The notes: generated by a model from the letters alone, not told the origin. 64,000 nucleotides of DNA from Caldilineaceae bacterium SB0664_bin_27 (GCA_009838625.1 VXRG01000103.1:1-64000), one strand, 5' to 3'. Shown: positions 50,058 through 59,381, counted from the stretch's first letter. Program-made: numbers and translations.

Positions 50058-51110
50058 TCAGGAGGCTCCAAACGCCCCCCGCAACGCGATCTTGAATGCC
50101 GTCTTTCCGTCCAGCATATAGCCGCTGTCGAGCGCGTCAAAGCCTTCCTGCACCCGCTCCAGGGGCAGGATGTGGCTGATCACGGCCGCGAAGTCGATGC
50201 CGCCGCTCTCCATAACCGCCACTGCGCGCACAAAGTGATGGAACTGGCTGCCGCGAACGCCTTCCAGCCGCAGATTGGGGCGCAGAAAGTGCCGGTGCGG
50301 GTTCACCGCAATCGTGCCAACATCCACGTAGTGGCCGACCTCGACAAAAACGCCGTCCTCCTTCACCAGCTCCAGCCCTTCGGGGAAGGCTGGCAGAAAG
50401 CCGGCGGCCTCAAACACCACCTCGGCGCCGGCCCGGCCCGGCGTCATCCCCAACGCCATCTCCTTGCGTTCCTGCGCGTCGGGCACGGCCATGATGTCGA
50501 TTGTCTCGTGCGCGCCCAGCCTGCGGGCAAGCTCCAGGCGGCCGGCAGGACCCCCAATGACAATCAGACGGCCCGCGCCGCTGATCCTGGCTGCGATCAG
50601 GCACATCATGCCGATCGGGCCGGCGCCTTGCACGATCACCGTGTCACCGATTTTGACGCCGCCGCGCAGCGCGGCATGCACGCCGATCGTAAACGGTTCG
50701 GCCAGAACGCCCACCTGCGGCGGCGCCTCCGATTTGATGATGCACGACGCCGGGTCGGACAGGTAGATGTAGTCGGCGAATCCGCCGCTGAAGGGCTCGC
50801 CCGCGTTGCCGTGCCCGGAAGCTAAGACTCTGTTGCGGGGATGGAAGACAACACGGTCTCCCTCTCTGATCGGGGCGCCGTTATAGTCGGTGGTCACGCC
50901 TTTGCCCAGGGCTTCGATTACGCCGACGTTTTCGTGGCCCAGCATCGTTGTCCGCTTGATCCCCTTCTGCCAGTTGTGAAGGTCGGTGCCGCAGATGCCG
51001 CCCAGTTCTTGCCGCAGCAGAACCGTGCCCGGCGCGGGGTCCGGCACTGTGTATTCGCCGATGCTGAACTTTTTACCTGCGGTGACAACTGCCTGTCCTG
51101 TCCGTGTCAT
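50058..51110 (-). CDS. Zinc-type alcohol dehydrogenase (MDR family), tandem copy 2
   Basis: This 350-residue paralogue of the gene at 48852 has most residues identical. The zinc site is GGICGTDLHNWQKG and LGHENVG; the first Cys of copy 1 (CGICGTD) is Gly here, but the catalytic Cys is kept. The most divergent stretch is residues 93-103, where a structural zinc lobe would be (NRVLASGHGNAG). The two copies may therefore act on different substrates or as a hetero-oligomer. The ribosome site is weak. Confidence 0.85.
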   Translation of the reverse strand: MTRTGQAVVTAGKKFSIGEYTVPDPAPGTVLLRQELGGICGTDLHNWQKGIKRTTMLGHENVGVIEALGKGVTTDYNGAPIREGDRVVFHPRNRVLASGHGNAGEPFSGGFADYIYLSDPASCIIKSEAPPQVGVLAEPFTIGVHAALRGGVKIGDTVIVQGAGPIGMMCLIAARISGAGRLIVIGGPAGRLELARRLGAHETIDIMAVPDAQERKEMALGMTPGRAGAEVVFEAAGFLPAFPEGLELVKEDGVFVEVGHYVDVGTIAVNPHRHFLRPNLRLEGVRGSQFHHFVRAVAVMESGGIDFAAVISHILPLERVQEGFDALDSGYMLDGKTAFKIALRGAFGAS

Positions 51111-51128
51111 CGAGGACTCTCGTGTGTT

Positions 51129-51644
51129 TCACACGCTCATGGCGATGAGCTGCGGCTGGACCACCCGCGTCAGCTCTTCAACCGTCAACTGCAGCATCGT
51201 TCTGTCGTCGCCGCCGCCGGCGTAGACGAACCCGGGATCCAGGTCCGCGATCGAACTATCCAGCAGCGCCTGCACAGCCGTGCTATGTCCGAACGGGGGC
51301 ACGCCGCCGGCCGGATATCCTAGCATCTGCAGCACGACGTCCGGCGAGGCCAGCTTGATGCGTTTGATGCCCACGCCGTGCAGATCCGCCAGCGGGCGTT
51401 TCTCCACGCGGCGTTCACCGTGGCTGATGACAACGAACGGGGCTGGCGGCGCCTCCCGGTCGCCCGGTTTTTGTGCCAGGAATAGCAGCGTCTTGAGGAT
51501 GCGGTCCGGCTCCACGCCGAGGGCTGCCGCGGCAGCCGGCACTGTGGGCGTATCGCCGATTTCACGCAGCAGCTGGGCTTCGATCCCGTTCTCGTCGATG
51601 AAACGTTGCAGGTCGTCCGGTGTGCGCATAGGGTTTCCAGTCAT
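51129..51644 (-). CDS. YbaK/ProX-type aminoacyl-tRNA deacylase
   Basis: From the ATG at 51644 (51629 is the alternative) this is 171 residues. The YbaK/EbsC fold shows TPTVPAAAAALGVEPDRILKTLLFLA, PFVVISHGERRVE and LGYPAGGVPPFGH, the family's GGVPPFGH-type loop. These proteins hydrolyse wrongly charged tRNAs, such as Cys- or Ala-tRNA(Pro). It lies 18 bases after the start of the dehydrogenase gene and is read in the same direction, but has no evident functional link to it. Confidence 0.85.
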   Translation of the reverse strand: MTGNPMRTPDDLQRFIDENGIEAQLLREIGDTPTVPAAAAALGVEPDRILKTLLFLAQKPGDREAPPAPFVVISHGERRVEKRPLADLHGVGIKRIKLASPDVVLQMLGYPAGGVPPFGHSTAVQALLDSSIADLDPGFVYAGGGDDRTMLQLTVEELTRVVQPQLIAMSV

Positions 51645-51819
51645 CTTTGCAGTGCAGCGATTCGATGGTTGAAATGTACCAGTACACCAGGGGATTCGCA
51701 AACGGATCATGGCTGAATCGCCCTGCAAGTGGCGCGCAGCTTGCCGTTGTGATAGCATACTCCGCGACAGTCTCGATGGGCGTTGCGCCCCCTTTACGGT
51801 GCGCAAACCGGACTTGGAA

Positions 51820-52983
51820 ATGCCAACCACCTCGATACACGGAACACCCGACTACGCCGAGCTGGATGCGCTGGGGTTGGACCCCTCCGAAGTCATCTAC
51901 TTTTCGTCGAACATCAACCCGTACGGCCCGCCGGCGTCGGTCGTCGAAGCCGTTCAGGATGAGATTAGCCGCTCCTTCCTGGCGCGCTACCCGGACAGCC
52001 GCAGCCAGCGCCTGCGCGAAAAAATCGGCGCCTACCATGGCCTGCCGCCGGACGCTGTGCTGGTGGGGAACGGCACCGCCGACCTGATCTGGCTGCTGGC
52101 GCACGCCTATGGATTCCAACGCCATGCCGCCATTCTGTCGCCCACCTTCAGCGAATACGCCGACGGCGTCATCATGGCGGGTGGGCATCCCATCCGTCTT
52201 CCCTTGCCCGGCTGGCACCGTATCAGACGCCGCAGCTACGCCCCGGGCGGCACGACGCTGGCGCAGACGCGGCAGGCGTTGGAGACGTCCTCGCCCTGGC
52301 TGGTCTTCATCTGCAATCCGAACAACCCCTCTGGCGAGTACCTGTCACCGGGCGAGATGCGCTACCTGTGGGAAGGCGCGCCCAATGCCCTCTGGGTGAT
52401 CGATGAGGCCTATGCCGAGTTTACCGAAGACCCCTGGAGCGCGGCGCAGTGGGTCATGGGGGGAAGAAATGGCAACTTGGATCGCGCGCGCGGGCCGGGC
52501 TGCGTTGTCCTGCGCTCAATGACGAAGGACTTCGCGCTGGGCGGGCTGCGCCTCGGTTACCTGCTGGCGGCCCCGTCGATCGTTGAACGCTTGCAGCAGA
52601 TGCAGCCGCCGTGGAGCGTCAACGGCGTTGCCCAGTTGGCAGGACTGGTGGCGCTGGACGAGATGGACTGGCGTGAAGAGACGACCACGCGTCTGCGCAG
52701 GGATCTCCGGGACCTGCAGGATGGTCTGCGCGCTTGCGGCTACGCGCCGCTGCCGACAACCGTCAGCTACTTCCTGCTGCCTGTTGGGGATGCCAAGTCG
52801 ATACGCGACCGGCTGGTCGTTGAGCGGTTGTTTGTGCGCGACTGCACCTCGTTCGGTCTGCCCGAGCATATTCGCATCGCCGTCAGGCCGCCGGATGAAA
52901 ACGCCCGCCTTCTCGAAGCCATGGCCCAGATCGATCATCTGCCTACCCGACAGCCGGATTCACGCGTGAACAATAACCACTGA
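51820..52983 (+). CDS. PLP-dependent aminotransferase, HisC/CobD-like
   Basis: From the ATG at 51820 this is 387 residues; the frame is open further upstream but overlaps the divergent gene's control region. YFSSNINPYGPP is close to the CobD N-terminal pattern, NPNNPSG binds PLP, and SMTKDFALGGLRLGY holds the Schiff-base lysine. FIRSF-like ends are replaced by VRDCTSFGLPEHIRIAVR. It could be histidinol-phosphate aminotransferase or L-threonine-phosphate decarboxylase for cobalamin. No cobalamin or histidine genes are near, so the choice stays open. Confidence 0.85.
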   Translation: MPTTSIHGTPDYAELDALGLDPSEVIYFSSNINPYGPPASVVEAVQDEISRSFLARYPDSRSQRLREKIGAYHGLPPDAVLVGNGTADLIWLLAHAYGFQRHAAILSPTFSEYADGVIMAGGHPIRLPLPGWHRIRRRSYAPGGTTLAQTRQALETSSPWLVFICNPNNPSGEYLSPGEMRYLWEGAPNALWVIDEAYAEFTEDPWSAAQWVMGGRNGNLDRARGPGCVVLRSMTKDFALGGLRLGYLLAAPSIVERLQQMQPPWSVNGVAQLAGLVALDEMDWREETTTRLRRDLRDLQDGLRACGYAPLPTTVSYFLLPVGDAKSIRDRLVVERLFVRDCTSFGLPEHIRIAVRPPDENARLLEAMAQIDHLPTRQPDSRVNNNH

Positions 52984-53007
52984 TCATGGGCCGCCAGCCC
53001 TGCAGTC

Positions 53008-53811
53008 ATGATTGAAGCCATCACTTTCGACTTCTGGGACACAATCGCCATCGACGATTCGGACGAGCCGAAGCGGCAGGCCCTGGGCCTGCCGAGCAAG
53101 GCCAATGCCCGCGTCGAACTGTTCGCCAGCCACGTGACCCGGAAACATCCGGAAATCGCACATGAGCAGGCGGTGCAGGCCTATCAGCACGCCAACGAGA
53201 GTTTCCAGCACGCCTGGCACGAGGAACTGCATACACCGGGCATCGCCGCCCGCATGTACGACGCTTACGAATTTCTCGGTTTGCGGCCGGGGCCGGGGCG
53301 GTTCTCCCGCCTCATGCGCGAGGTGGATGAGCTGGTCCGTGAGATCGAAACGATGGAGGTGCGCATCCAACCGGACTTCACGCCCGGCGTGCATGCCGCC
53401 CTTGACGAGCTTTCCCTGCACTACAAGTTGGGCATAATCTCCGACACCATCCACACAACCGGCCGCGGGCTGCGCTATCTTCTGCAACGCCAGGGCCTGC
53501 TGCGTTACTTCAACTACATGCTCTTTTCGGACGAAATCGGCGCATCCAAACCGGAGCCCGACGTCTTCCGGCAGGCCGCCCTCGGTCTGGGCGCGGCGCC
53601 CTACCAGATTGTCCATGTCGGCGACCGCGAGAGCAACGACATCATCGGTCCCCTCTCGATCGGTATGAACGCCATTCTCTTCACCGGCGTCAAAGACCGC
53701 GGCAGCGACGAGACGCAGGCCAGTGCCGTCTGCCGCACATACGCCGCGCTGCCCACCATCGTCCGGCGCCTCTCAGCCACGATCAGGCCCTTCCAACCCG
53801 GTTTGGTGTAG
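53008..53811 (+). CDS. HAD-superfamily hydrolase
   Basis: This 267-residue protein has ITFDFWDTIAIDDS at residues 5-18 (nucleophile-region Asp and the following Asp, in the DxWDT variant), LGIISDT as motif II, GASKPEPDVF with the motif III lysine, and HVGDRESNDIIG as motif IV. An alpha-helical cap lies between motifs I and II. It is probably a phosphatase of a small phosphate ester. Its stop overlaps the next start by one base. Confidence 0.85.
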   Translation: MIEAITFDFWDTIAIDDSDEPKRQALGLPSKANARVELFASHVTRKHPEIAHEQAVQAYQHANESFQHAWHEELHTPGIAARMYDAYEFLGLRPGPGRFSRLMREVDELVREIETMEVRIQPDFTPGVHAALDELSLHYKLGIISDTIHTTGRGLRYLLQRQGLLRYFNYMLFSDEIGASKPEPDVFRQAALGLGAAPYQIVHVGDRESNDIIGPLSIGMNAILFTGVKDRGSDETQASAVCRTYAALPTIVRRLSATIRPFQPGLV

Positions 53812-55223
53812 TGGAGCCTTCACTGCACCAGGCATACGAAGCCCTGGCCGGCCGTTTCGCCGCGCACTTTCCCACGCAATTGGATGGCCCCCGCACCGTC
53901 GGCCGCGAGGCCGAATTCCCCGTCGTCGATCAAAGCGGACACGCCGCCGATATTGACCGGCTGTGGCCCCTCCTTCTGGCGGAGGAGACGGGCGAAGATT
54001 CTTCCCTCTCTCCTTTCAAGGTCAAGCGTGATGCCGTCAACCCCGACCTGATCGTCGGCCTCGACGGCGCCGCCTACAGCTATGCGCTCGAAGTGGGCAA
54101 GGGTACGATCGAGCTCAACGTTGGTCCTTACACCACCCTCTTTGAACTGGAAAGCGCCTTCCGCAGCGCGGTGGAGCGGCTGGTGCGGGCCGCGGCGCAG
54201 TTGGGTTGGCGCGTGCTGGGGTATGGTGCGCAGCCGCTGAGCCCGCCTGCGCGCGCCCTGCTGTCGCCAAAACAGCGCTATCACGCGCTCGCCGACATCA
54301 TGGGCGCCGACTGGATCTGGTACACCGTGACCGCCAGCGACCAGACCCACGTCGATGTCAGCCGCGATGAGGCGGTCAGCGTTCTCAATTTCGCCATCTT
54401 GATGGCGCCGGTGGTAGTCGCCCTCTGCGCCAATTCGCCGGTCGTGGCCGGCGCGCTGACCGGCGACTGCTCCGGCCGCGAAGGGCGCATGATCAATGCC
54501 CTTTACGGTGAACGCCACGGCATCATCGCCCGCCCCTACGCCGACCTGACCGACTTTGTCACGCGCCTCAGCCGGATGACCTCGCTCCTCCGCCGCGAAG
54601 GAGAGCGCCTGCTGCCCGACGGACGTCCCTTTAGCGAAGTGCTGCGAACCGACTATAGGGCGACGAGTGAAGAGTGGACTCTCGCTCCTCTCTCCTCTTC
54701 GCTATCTCCTGACGCATTTGACGCCTTCCTGCTGCACGATCACTATATCTGGCACAGTGCCCGCCTGCGCACCGCCTACGGCACGGTCGAGTTGCGCCCG
54801 GCCTGCCAGCAGCCGCCGCACGAACTGATGGCCGCGACCGCACTCTATCTGGGGTTGGTGGAGGGGCGCGAGCAGATCACCGATTACATGCAGACCGCGC
54901 TCGCGCCGGTTGGTGAGGAGAGCGGGAATCCCGATCCTCTCGCTGGATGCTGGCCGTGCATGCAACAGTACCACGAGCAGGTAGTCCGCGCCGGCCTGGC
55001 CGCGCCCGAGCCGGTGCCCGGCTTTCTGGCCGATATTCTCGAGCTGGTCGCGGCCGCTCTTGCCCACCGGGGCTACGGCGAGGAGAGCATGCTCGCTCCT
55101 TTATGGCGGCGACTGAAACGAAGAGAGAACCCGGCACAGCACGTGCAGCGGGTCTTCACGGAGGAGAGGTTGGAGGGGCTGTTAGAGTTTTCTGATCTGG
55201 AGCGTTATTTGGGAGAGAGGTAA
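53811..55223 (+). CDS. Glutamate-cysteine ligase-like enzyme (plant-type GCS2)
   Basis: This 470-residue protein begins with a GTG sharing one base with the HAD gene stop. VGREAEFPVVD, VGKGTIELNVGPYTTL, TASDQTHVDVS and GTVELRPACQQPPHE match the GCS2 ATP/glutamate-binding patterns of plant-type glutamate-cysteine ligases and carboxylate-amine ligases. It would make gamma-glutamylcysteine or a related peptide. Residues about 282-300 (TSEEWTLAPLSSSLSPD) are encoded by a purine/CT-rich low-complexity tract that resembles those in other spacers and look inserted. Confidence 0.8.
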   Translation: MEPSLHQAYEALAGRFAAHFPTQLDGPRTVGREAEFPVVDQSGHAADIDRLWPLLLAEETGEDSSLSPFKVKRDAVNPDLIVGLDGAAYSYALEVGKGTIELNVGPYTTLFELESAFRSAVERLVRAAAQLGWRVLGYGAQPLSPPARALLSPKQRYHALADIMGADWIWYTVTASDQTHVDVSRDEAVSVLNFAILMAPVVVALCANSPVVAGALTGDCSGREGRMINALYGERHGIIARPYADLTDFVTRLSRMTSLLRREGERLLPDGRPFSEVLRTDYRATSEEWTLAPLSSSLSPDAFDAFLLHDHYIWHSARLRTAYGTVELRPACQQPPHELMAATALYLGLVEGREQITDYMQTALAPVGEESGNPDPLAGCWPCMQQYHEQVVRAGLAAPEPVPGFLADILELVAAALAHRGYGEESMLAPLWRRLKRRENPAQHVQRVFTEERLEGLLEFSDLERYLGER

Positions 55224-55286
55224 CGTCCGTCATCCGTCCCGGATCGATAAATCGAAATCGTCATCTATCATTGGGGAGAAGACCAC

Positions 55287-55613
55287 ATGCCCATCAAATC
55301 GGACGATGTCGCGGGGAACGCTCCGGGCCCTGCCGAACTGATTCACCCAGGGGAGCATTTAACGGAGATATTGCAGGAGTTGGGCATCACGCAGTACCGC
55401 CTGGCCAAGACGATAGACGTTCCAGCGATTCGTATCCATGAAATTGTTCACGGCCGCCGGTCGATTACCGCGGATACGGCGCTGCGCATCGGAAAGGCCC
55501 TGGGGATGACGGCCGACTACTGGCTAAACCTGCAACACAAGTACGACCTGGACGTCGCCCGGGCCAAGACTGACACCAGTGCCATCGAACCGCTTGTTGA
55601 AGTTTCTCTTTAG
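55287..55613 (+). CDS. HigA-type antitoxin/XRE regulator, no toxin visible
   Basis: The product has 108 residues. HPGEHLTEILQELGITQYRLAKTIDVPAIRIHEIVHGRRSITADTALR is the VapI/HigA helix-turn-helix, followed by the LGMTADYWLNLQHKYDLDVA end. HigA represses its own operon and neutralises a HigB RNase. HigB is usually the gene just before it, but a glutamate-cysteine ligase gene is there instead. It may serve as a solitary regulator. A hairpin with TTTT overlaps its stop codon. Confidence 0.82.
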   Translation: MPIKSDDVAGNAPGPAELIHPGEHLTEILQELGITQYRLAKTIDVPAIRIHEIVHGRRSITADTALRIGKALGMTADYWLNLQHKYDLDVARAKTDTSAIEPLVEVSL

Positions 55614-55622
55614 AGAAATTTT
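55603..55622 (+). terminator. Weak intrinsic terminator of the HigA-like gene
   Basis: TTTCTC (55603-55608), TTTA, GAGAAA (55613-55618) and then TTTTC. The stop codon TAG is inside the hairpin. The stem is short and AT-rich, so it is at most a weak terminator. Confidence 0.4.
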
Positions 55623-55662
55623 CACCCGACAGCCAAGCTCCACGGACCCTGCAGTCGCTATA

Positions 55663-55893
55663 CTAAGAAAACTCAAATAGCGGCATATCAATGGAGTTCG
55701 TGGGTCCTGCCCGGCTATGAACCAGAAGACGTATCTTTTCCGTAGTGCCGCTGCTGAAAGATTCTTCCCCGCAACGAACACAAACTACGGCTGGAATCCT
55801 CTCCACGAGCACATACTGCCCATCGATCTGAAAGAGTTCGGTCACCAGTTCGTCCCGGCACTCTTTAGCATGACAGACCGCGCAAGTGAACAC
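55663..55893 (-). CDS. YgiT/MqsA-type zinc-finger protein, no toxin visible
   Basis: The product has 76 residues from a GTG with AGAGGT upstream. CAVCHAKE near the start and CVRCGEESFS in the middle give the two CxxC pairs of YgiT-type zinc fingers, the N-terminal part of MqsA antitoxins. The usual C-terminal helix-turn-helix is absent, as in the short YgiT group that pairs with a small toxin gene upstream. No such toxin is seen in the 78 bases before the neighbouring gene. It converges with the HigA-like gene. Confidence 0.7.
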   Translation of the reverse strand: MFTCAVCHAKECRDELVTELFQIDGQYVLVERIPAVVCVRCGEESFSSGTTEKIRLLVHSRAGPTNSIDMPLFEFS

Positions 55894-55971
55894 AGTTACC
55901 TCTGCTCTCTGACGTCTCCGTAGTGTCTCCTGCTCTCCCTACTCACTACGTTGCAAGCCGCCAAGAACCGG

Positions 55972-56709
55972 CTAGCGCCCTCCGAACAACTGACCAAAAT
56001 CGACGTTGGTGCCGCCGCTGGCGCCCTTGCCACCGACCTGGGGCATGTACTGGGCGATCTTCTGTGCCAGTTTATCCATGGGCATGGTCTGCAGGTAGGC
56101 CTTGCCCGGCCCGCGCAGGGTCGCGAGGAAGAGGCCTTCGCCGCCGAGCAGGATGTTTTTGAAGCCGCGTACGATCTCGACGTCGAAGTCGACGGTCGGC
56201 TCGAACATGGCCACGTGGCCGGTGTCGACGCGCAGCAACTCGCCCGCCTGCAGCTCCTTGACGAGGATCTCGCCGTCGAAGTTGACGAAGGCGCGGCCGG
56301 GGCCGGTCAGCCGCTGCAGTATGAAGCCCTCGCCGCCGAAGAGGCCGGCGCCGAGCCGCTTGCGAAAGTGCATGTCCAGATCGACGCTCTTGTCGGCGCA
56401 CATGAAGGCGTCCTTCTGCACAATGTACGACTGACCGTCGGCCAGATCAAGATTGAGGATCTTGCCGGGGAACTCCGCCGAAAACGCGACCTCGCCCTCG
56501 CCCCGCTCAACATAGTAGTCGACCACAAAGAGGGATTCGCCGGAGATGGCGCGTTTGAACATCTTCCCCAGACCACCGCCGGTATTGGTGTCCATCTCCA
56601 CGTCCTGCGTCATCCAGCTCATGCCACCGGAGGATGAGTAGATGCGCTGGCCGGGGGTCAGCGTAACGGTGACAACCGGCAGGGTTGTGCCTTCGATACG
56701 ATACTGCAT
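55972..56709 (-). CDS. AIM24/TIGR00266-family protein
   Basis: The ATG at 56709, 8 bases after AAGGAG, gives 245 residues. Patterns include GGMSWMTQDVEM, GLGKMFKRAISGESLFVVDYY, GGEGFILQRLTGPGRAFV and GGEGLFLATLRGPGKAYLQTMP, all typical of the family, whose fold is a beta-barrel of three repeats. AIM24 proteins are widespread in bacteria with unclear function. In mitochondria the homologue supports inner-membrane organisation. Confidence 0.85.
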   Translation of the reverse strand: MQYRIEGTTLPVVTVTLTPGQRIYSSSGGMSWMTQDVEMDTNTGGGLGKMFKRAISGESLFVVDYYVERGEGEVAFSAEFPGKILNLDLADGQSYIVQKDAFMCADKSVDLDMHFRKRLGAGLFGGEGFILQRLTGPGRAFVNFDGEILVKELQAGELLRVDTGHVAMFEPTVDFDVEIVRGFKNILLGGEGLFLATLRGPGKAYLQTMPMDKLAQKIAQYMPQVGGKGASGGTNVDFGQLFGGR

Positions 56710-56775
56710 TGACTTCACTCCTTCGTGCGATAATCTAGGGCCTGCGCTGTGACCAATCGGTGGCCACTGCCGTTT

Positions 56776-57546
56776 CTAGCGGACGCAGCCGTCGAATGTC
56801 CGGCCCTGGATATGGTGATAGACCGGCCCCTCGCCGTCCTTGGTGTACTTGGAACGCGCCGACATGTAGGAGAGCGCGATCGCGCGGCGCCACCGGTCCG
56901 AGCGGTTGGGCGCGGTGTAGTGGAGTAGAAGCGAGTGGAAGAAAAGACCGCCGCCGGCCTTCACCGGGGCCAACCGCATGTCGGCTTGATCATAGTATTC
57001 CGGGTCAACGACGTAGTCGTCGGTCACGTTGATGTGGGGTTGCGGCCCCCACTTGTGGCTGCCGGGAATGGCGGCCATGCAGCCGTTTTCAGCGGTGGCG
57101 TCGTCAAACGCGAACCAGCAGGAGCAGAGATCCATCGGTTCGATCGGCCAGTAGGGTGAGTCCTGGTGCATGCCCTTGGCCGAACCGACTTCGGGCGGTT
57201 TCAAGAGGACCGCGTTGCGGAACATCTTGATGTCCGGTCCGATAATCTGTTCCAGAACGCTGATGATGTTGCGGTTGCTTCCCAGCGCGTTGAAGCGATC
57301 GTCGGACTCGACCAGGCCGTCGATTTTGCGGATACCGTCGCCCGGCTCATCGACCTGCAGTTCGCCGCGCTGGACGCGCGGTTCGATCTGTACGCTAATC
57401 CGTTCCTGCGAGCGGCCGCCGTGGGTATATTCGCGCATACGGGTGCGCAGCCCCTCCACTTCATCGGCGTCCAGCAGTCCTTCGACGACCAGATAGCCGT
57501 TCTGCCGGTAGCTGTCGAGTTGCTCCTGCGTCAGTTTGATTGACAT
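56776..57546 (-). CDS. Phytanoyl-CoA dioxygenase-family (PhyH) oxygenase
   Basis: This 256-residue protein has KGMHQDSPYWPIEP with the H-x-D iron pair, AIPGSHKWGPQPH, and FFHSLLLHYTAPNRSDRWRRAI with the distal His and 2-oxoglutarate Arg. AAGGAGT precedes the ATG. It is the last gene of the glycoside operon, 20 bases after the GH4 stop, so its substrate may be a glycoside-derived small molecule. It is only distantly similar to the other PhyH protein at 22617. Confidence 0.85.
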   Translation of the reverse strand: MSIKLTQEQLDSYRQNGYLVVEGLLDADEVEGLRTRMREYTHGGRSQERISVQIEPRVQRGELQVDEPGDGIRKIDGLVESDDRFNALGSNRNIISVLEQIIGPDIKMFRNAVLLKPPEVGSAKGMHQDSPYWPIEPMDLCSCWFAFDDATAENGCMAAIPGSHKWGPQPHINVTDDYVVDPEYYDQADMRLAPVKAGGGLFFHSLLLHYTAPNRSDRWRRAIALSYMSARSKYTKDGEGPVYHHIQGRTFDGCVR

Positions 57547-57566
57547 GTTGACTCCTTGGTTCTGAA

Positions 57567-59126
57567 TCAGGCCGGTTCTTTGGTCATCTCGCCTTTATCG
57601 GCGGCCGCGGCGTTCATTGTGGCCGCGGCCTTGTCCTGCGCCATCTCGGCTACGCTCTTGGTGTGCAGGCGCGCCGCTCCCGTCCAACCATCCCGCAGCT
57701 GGGCACGGGTATTGTTGCGCTCAGCCTCATCCAGCCGGGCCTGCGCCGCGGGAACATGCTCCTGGTACTGGGGCAGCCAGCGCGCCTGCGCCACCAGCAT
57801 CTCATCGGTCATCTGCCAGATCTCTTCGGGGTTGCAGACGGCCGCGGTGAGGGGATCGTGCAGCATGGCCTGCTTGAGCAGCATGACATCGCCGTGGACG
57901 GCCGCCTCGACCGCCATGCGCTGGACCTGGACGCTGGCGGCACACGTCGCGGCGCAGGCCAGGGGCAGGTCGCCGACGACGGGCATGTTCATTCCGTTTT
58001 TGTCCACGTACCCGGGGACCTCGATGCAGCAACCGTCGGGCAGGTTGGTGATGTGGCCCTGGTTGATGACATTGAAGTGGCCGCGGTAAGGACGCCCCGT
58101 CTCCAACCCTTCGATGATATAGGAGCCGTGTTCCTCGCTGCGCCGGTCGGGCGCGATGGTGGGCGGCTCCTGCTTCATCCAGTTGGGGAAGTCGGTCTCG
58201 AACCAGTTGCGGCCTTCGGTGCAGACGCGCAGGTAGCCGCCGGTCTCGCCGTTAATCCAGCGGGAGAGGTCGATCCAGTCGTTGATCTCATCGGGGCGCT
58301 TGCGGTACCAGGGCACGTATTCGCTCACGTGGCCGTTGGATTCGGTGGTGTAGTAGCCGAAGCGGCGGATCATGTCGATGCGCAGCTTTTCGGTGGTGGG
58401 ATATTCCGGGTGGCCCTCGAACAGCTCCAGCATGCGCGGCACCATATCCATCTCCCGCCACTGTACCTGGGTATACCAGGTCTGGTGGTTGATGCCGGCG
58501 CATATAATATCGACCTCATCGCGGTGCACCGATTCATCGGCCGCGATCAGCCCCTCCCGCTTGGCCCACTCCTCGATGCAGCGGGTGATCTGCCAGTGGC
58601 CGCCCTGCACGCCGTGGCAGAGGCCGACCGTGCGCACGCCGCCATACTGGTTGCAGGCCCAGACGTTCATCGCCATTGGATTTGAATAGTTGAGGAAGAG
58701 AGCGTCCGGCTTGGCCACCGCACGGATGTCGGCGCAGACGTCGAGCAGGGCCGGGATTGTGCGCTGGCCGTACATGATGCCCCCGGCGCAGATGGTATCG
58801 CCGACGCACTGGTCGATGCCGTACTTGAGGGGGATGTCGATATCGAGCTGGAAGGCATCGAGCCCGCCTTGGCGCACGACCGAGATCACATAGTCGGCGT
58901 CGGTGATCGCCTCGCGGCGGTCGGTTGTAGGCGTGATCGTGGCCGGCAGCTCGTTGGCGTCGATATCCCGCTGCGCCAGCTGCATCACCATCTCCAGATT
59001 ACCGGCGTTGATATCCATAAAGGCGAACTGCGTGTCGGCCAGCTCGGGCACGGCCAGAATGTCGTGCATCAGCTTTCGGGTGAAGCCGATCGAACCGGCC
59101 CCGATCATTGCGATTTTTATCGGCAT
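57567..59126 (-). CDS. GH4 alpha-galactosidase/alpha-glucosidase
   Basis: The ATG at 59126 after AAGGAGAA gives 519 residues. IGAGSIGFTRKLMHDIL is the NAD loop. NYSNPMAM, LCHGVQGG with Cys170-His171, and GINHQTWY with Asn213-His214 are the conserved GH4 metal and substrate sites. GH4 enzymes cleave by an unusual NAD and Mn redox mechanism. The pattern is MelA-like, favouring alpha-galactosides, which fits the GH36 gene in the same operon. It is cytoplasmic. Confidence 0.88.
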   Translation of the reverse strand: MPIKIAMIGAGSIGFTRKLMHDILAVPELADTQFAFMDINAGNLEMVMQLAQRDIDANELPATITPTTDRREAITDADYVISVVRQGGLDAFQLDIDIPLKYGIDQCVGDTICAGGIMYGQRTIPALLDVCADIRAVAKPDALFLNYSNPMAMNVWACNQYGGVRTVGLCHGVQGGHWQITRCIEEWAKREGLIAADESVHRDEVDIICAGINHQTWYTQVQWREMDMVPRMLELFEGHPEYPTTEKLRIDMIRRFGYYTTESNGHVSEYVPWYRKRPDEINDWIDLSRWINGETGGYLRVCTEGRNWFETDFPNWMKQEPPTIAPDRRSEEHGSYIIEGLETGRPYRGHFNVINQGHITNLPDGCCIEVPGYVDKNGMNMPVVGDLPLACAATCAASVQVQRMAVEAAVHGDVMLLKQAMLHDPLTAAVCNPEEIWQMTDEMLVAQARWLPQYQEHVPAAQARLDEAERNNTRAQLRDGWTGAARLHTKSVAEMAQDKAAATMNAAAADKGEMTKEPA

Positions 59127-59243
59127 GGAATGGTTCTCCTTGTGGCCTGGCACGCTGCTAAGTGCTTGTCGCCCGGCCTGGGTTGCGCGCAGGCCTTGAA
59201 GGGTACGGATTTCTTGCAGTGCGCTCTGTTGTCAATGCATTCC

Positions 59244-59249
59244 ATTATA
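59244..59249 (-). promoter_or_regulatory. Possible -10 box of the GH4 gene
   Basis: A perfect TATAAT lies on the minus strand about 118 bases before the GH4 start, but no convincing -35 is present. It may allow GH4 and the dioxygenase gene to be transcribed separately from the rest of the operon. Confidence 0.3.
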
Positions 59250-59381
59250 CGACAATTGAAGGGAACTCCCACAGAGGAAAGGCATCCTGGCGAGGAGGTA
59301 CTGTTCAATACGCTGGGGCTTGGCGATACGGGCGCAGAGCGACGAGGAGCGGCCTTCCCTGCCCCTCGTCTGCGCGCAGTG

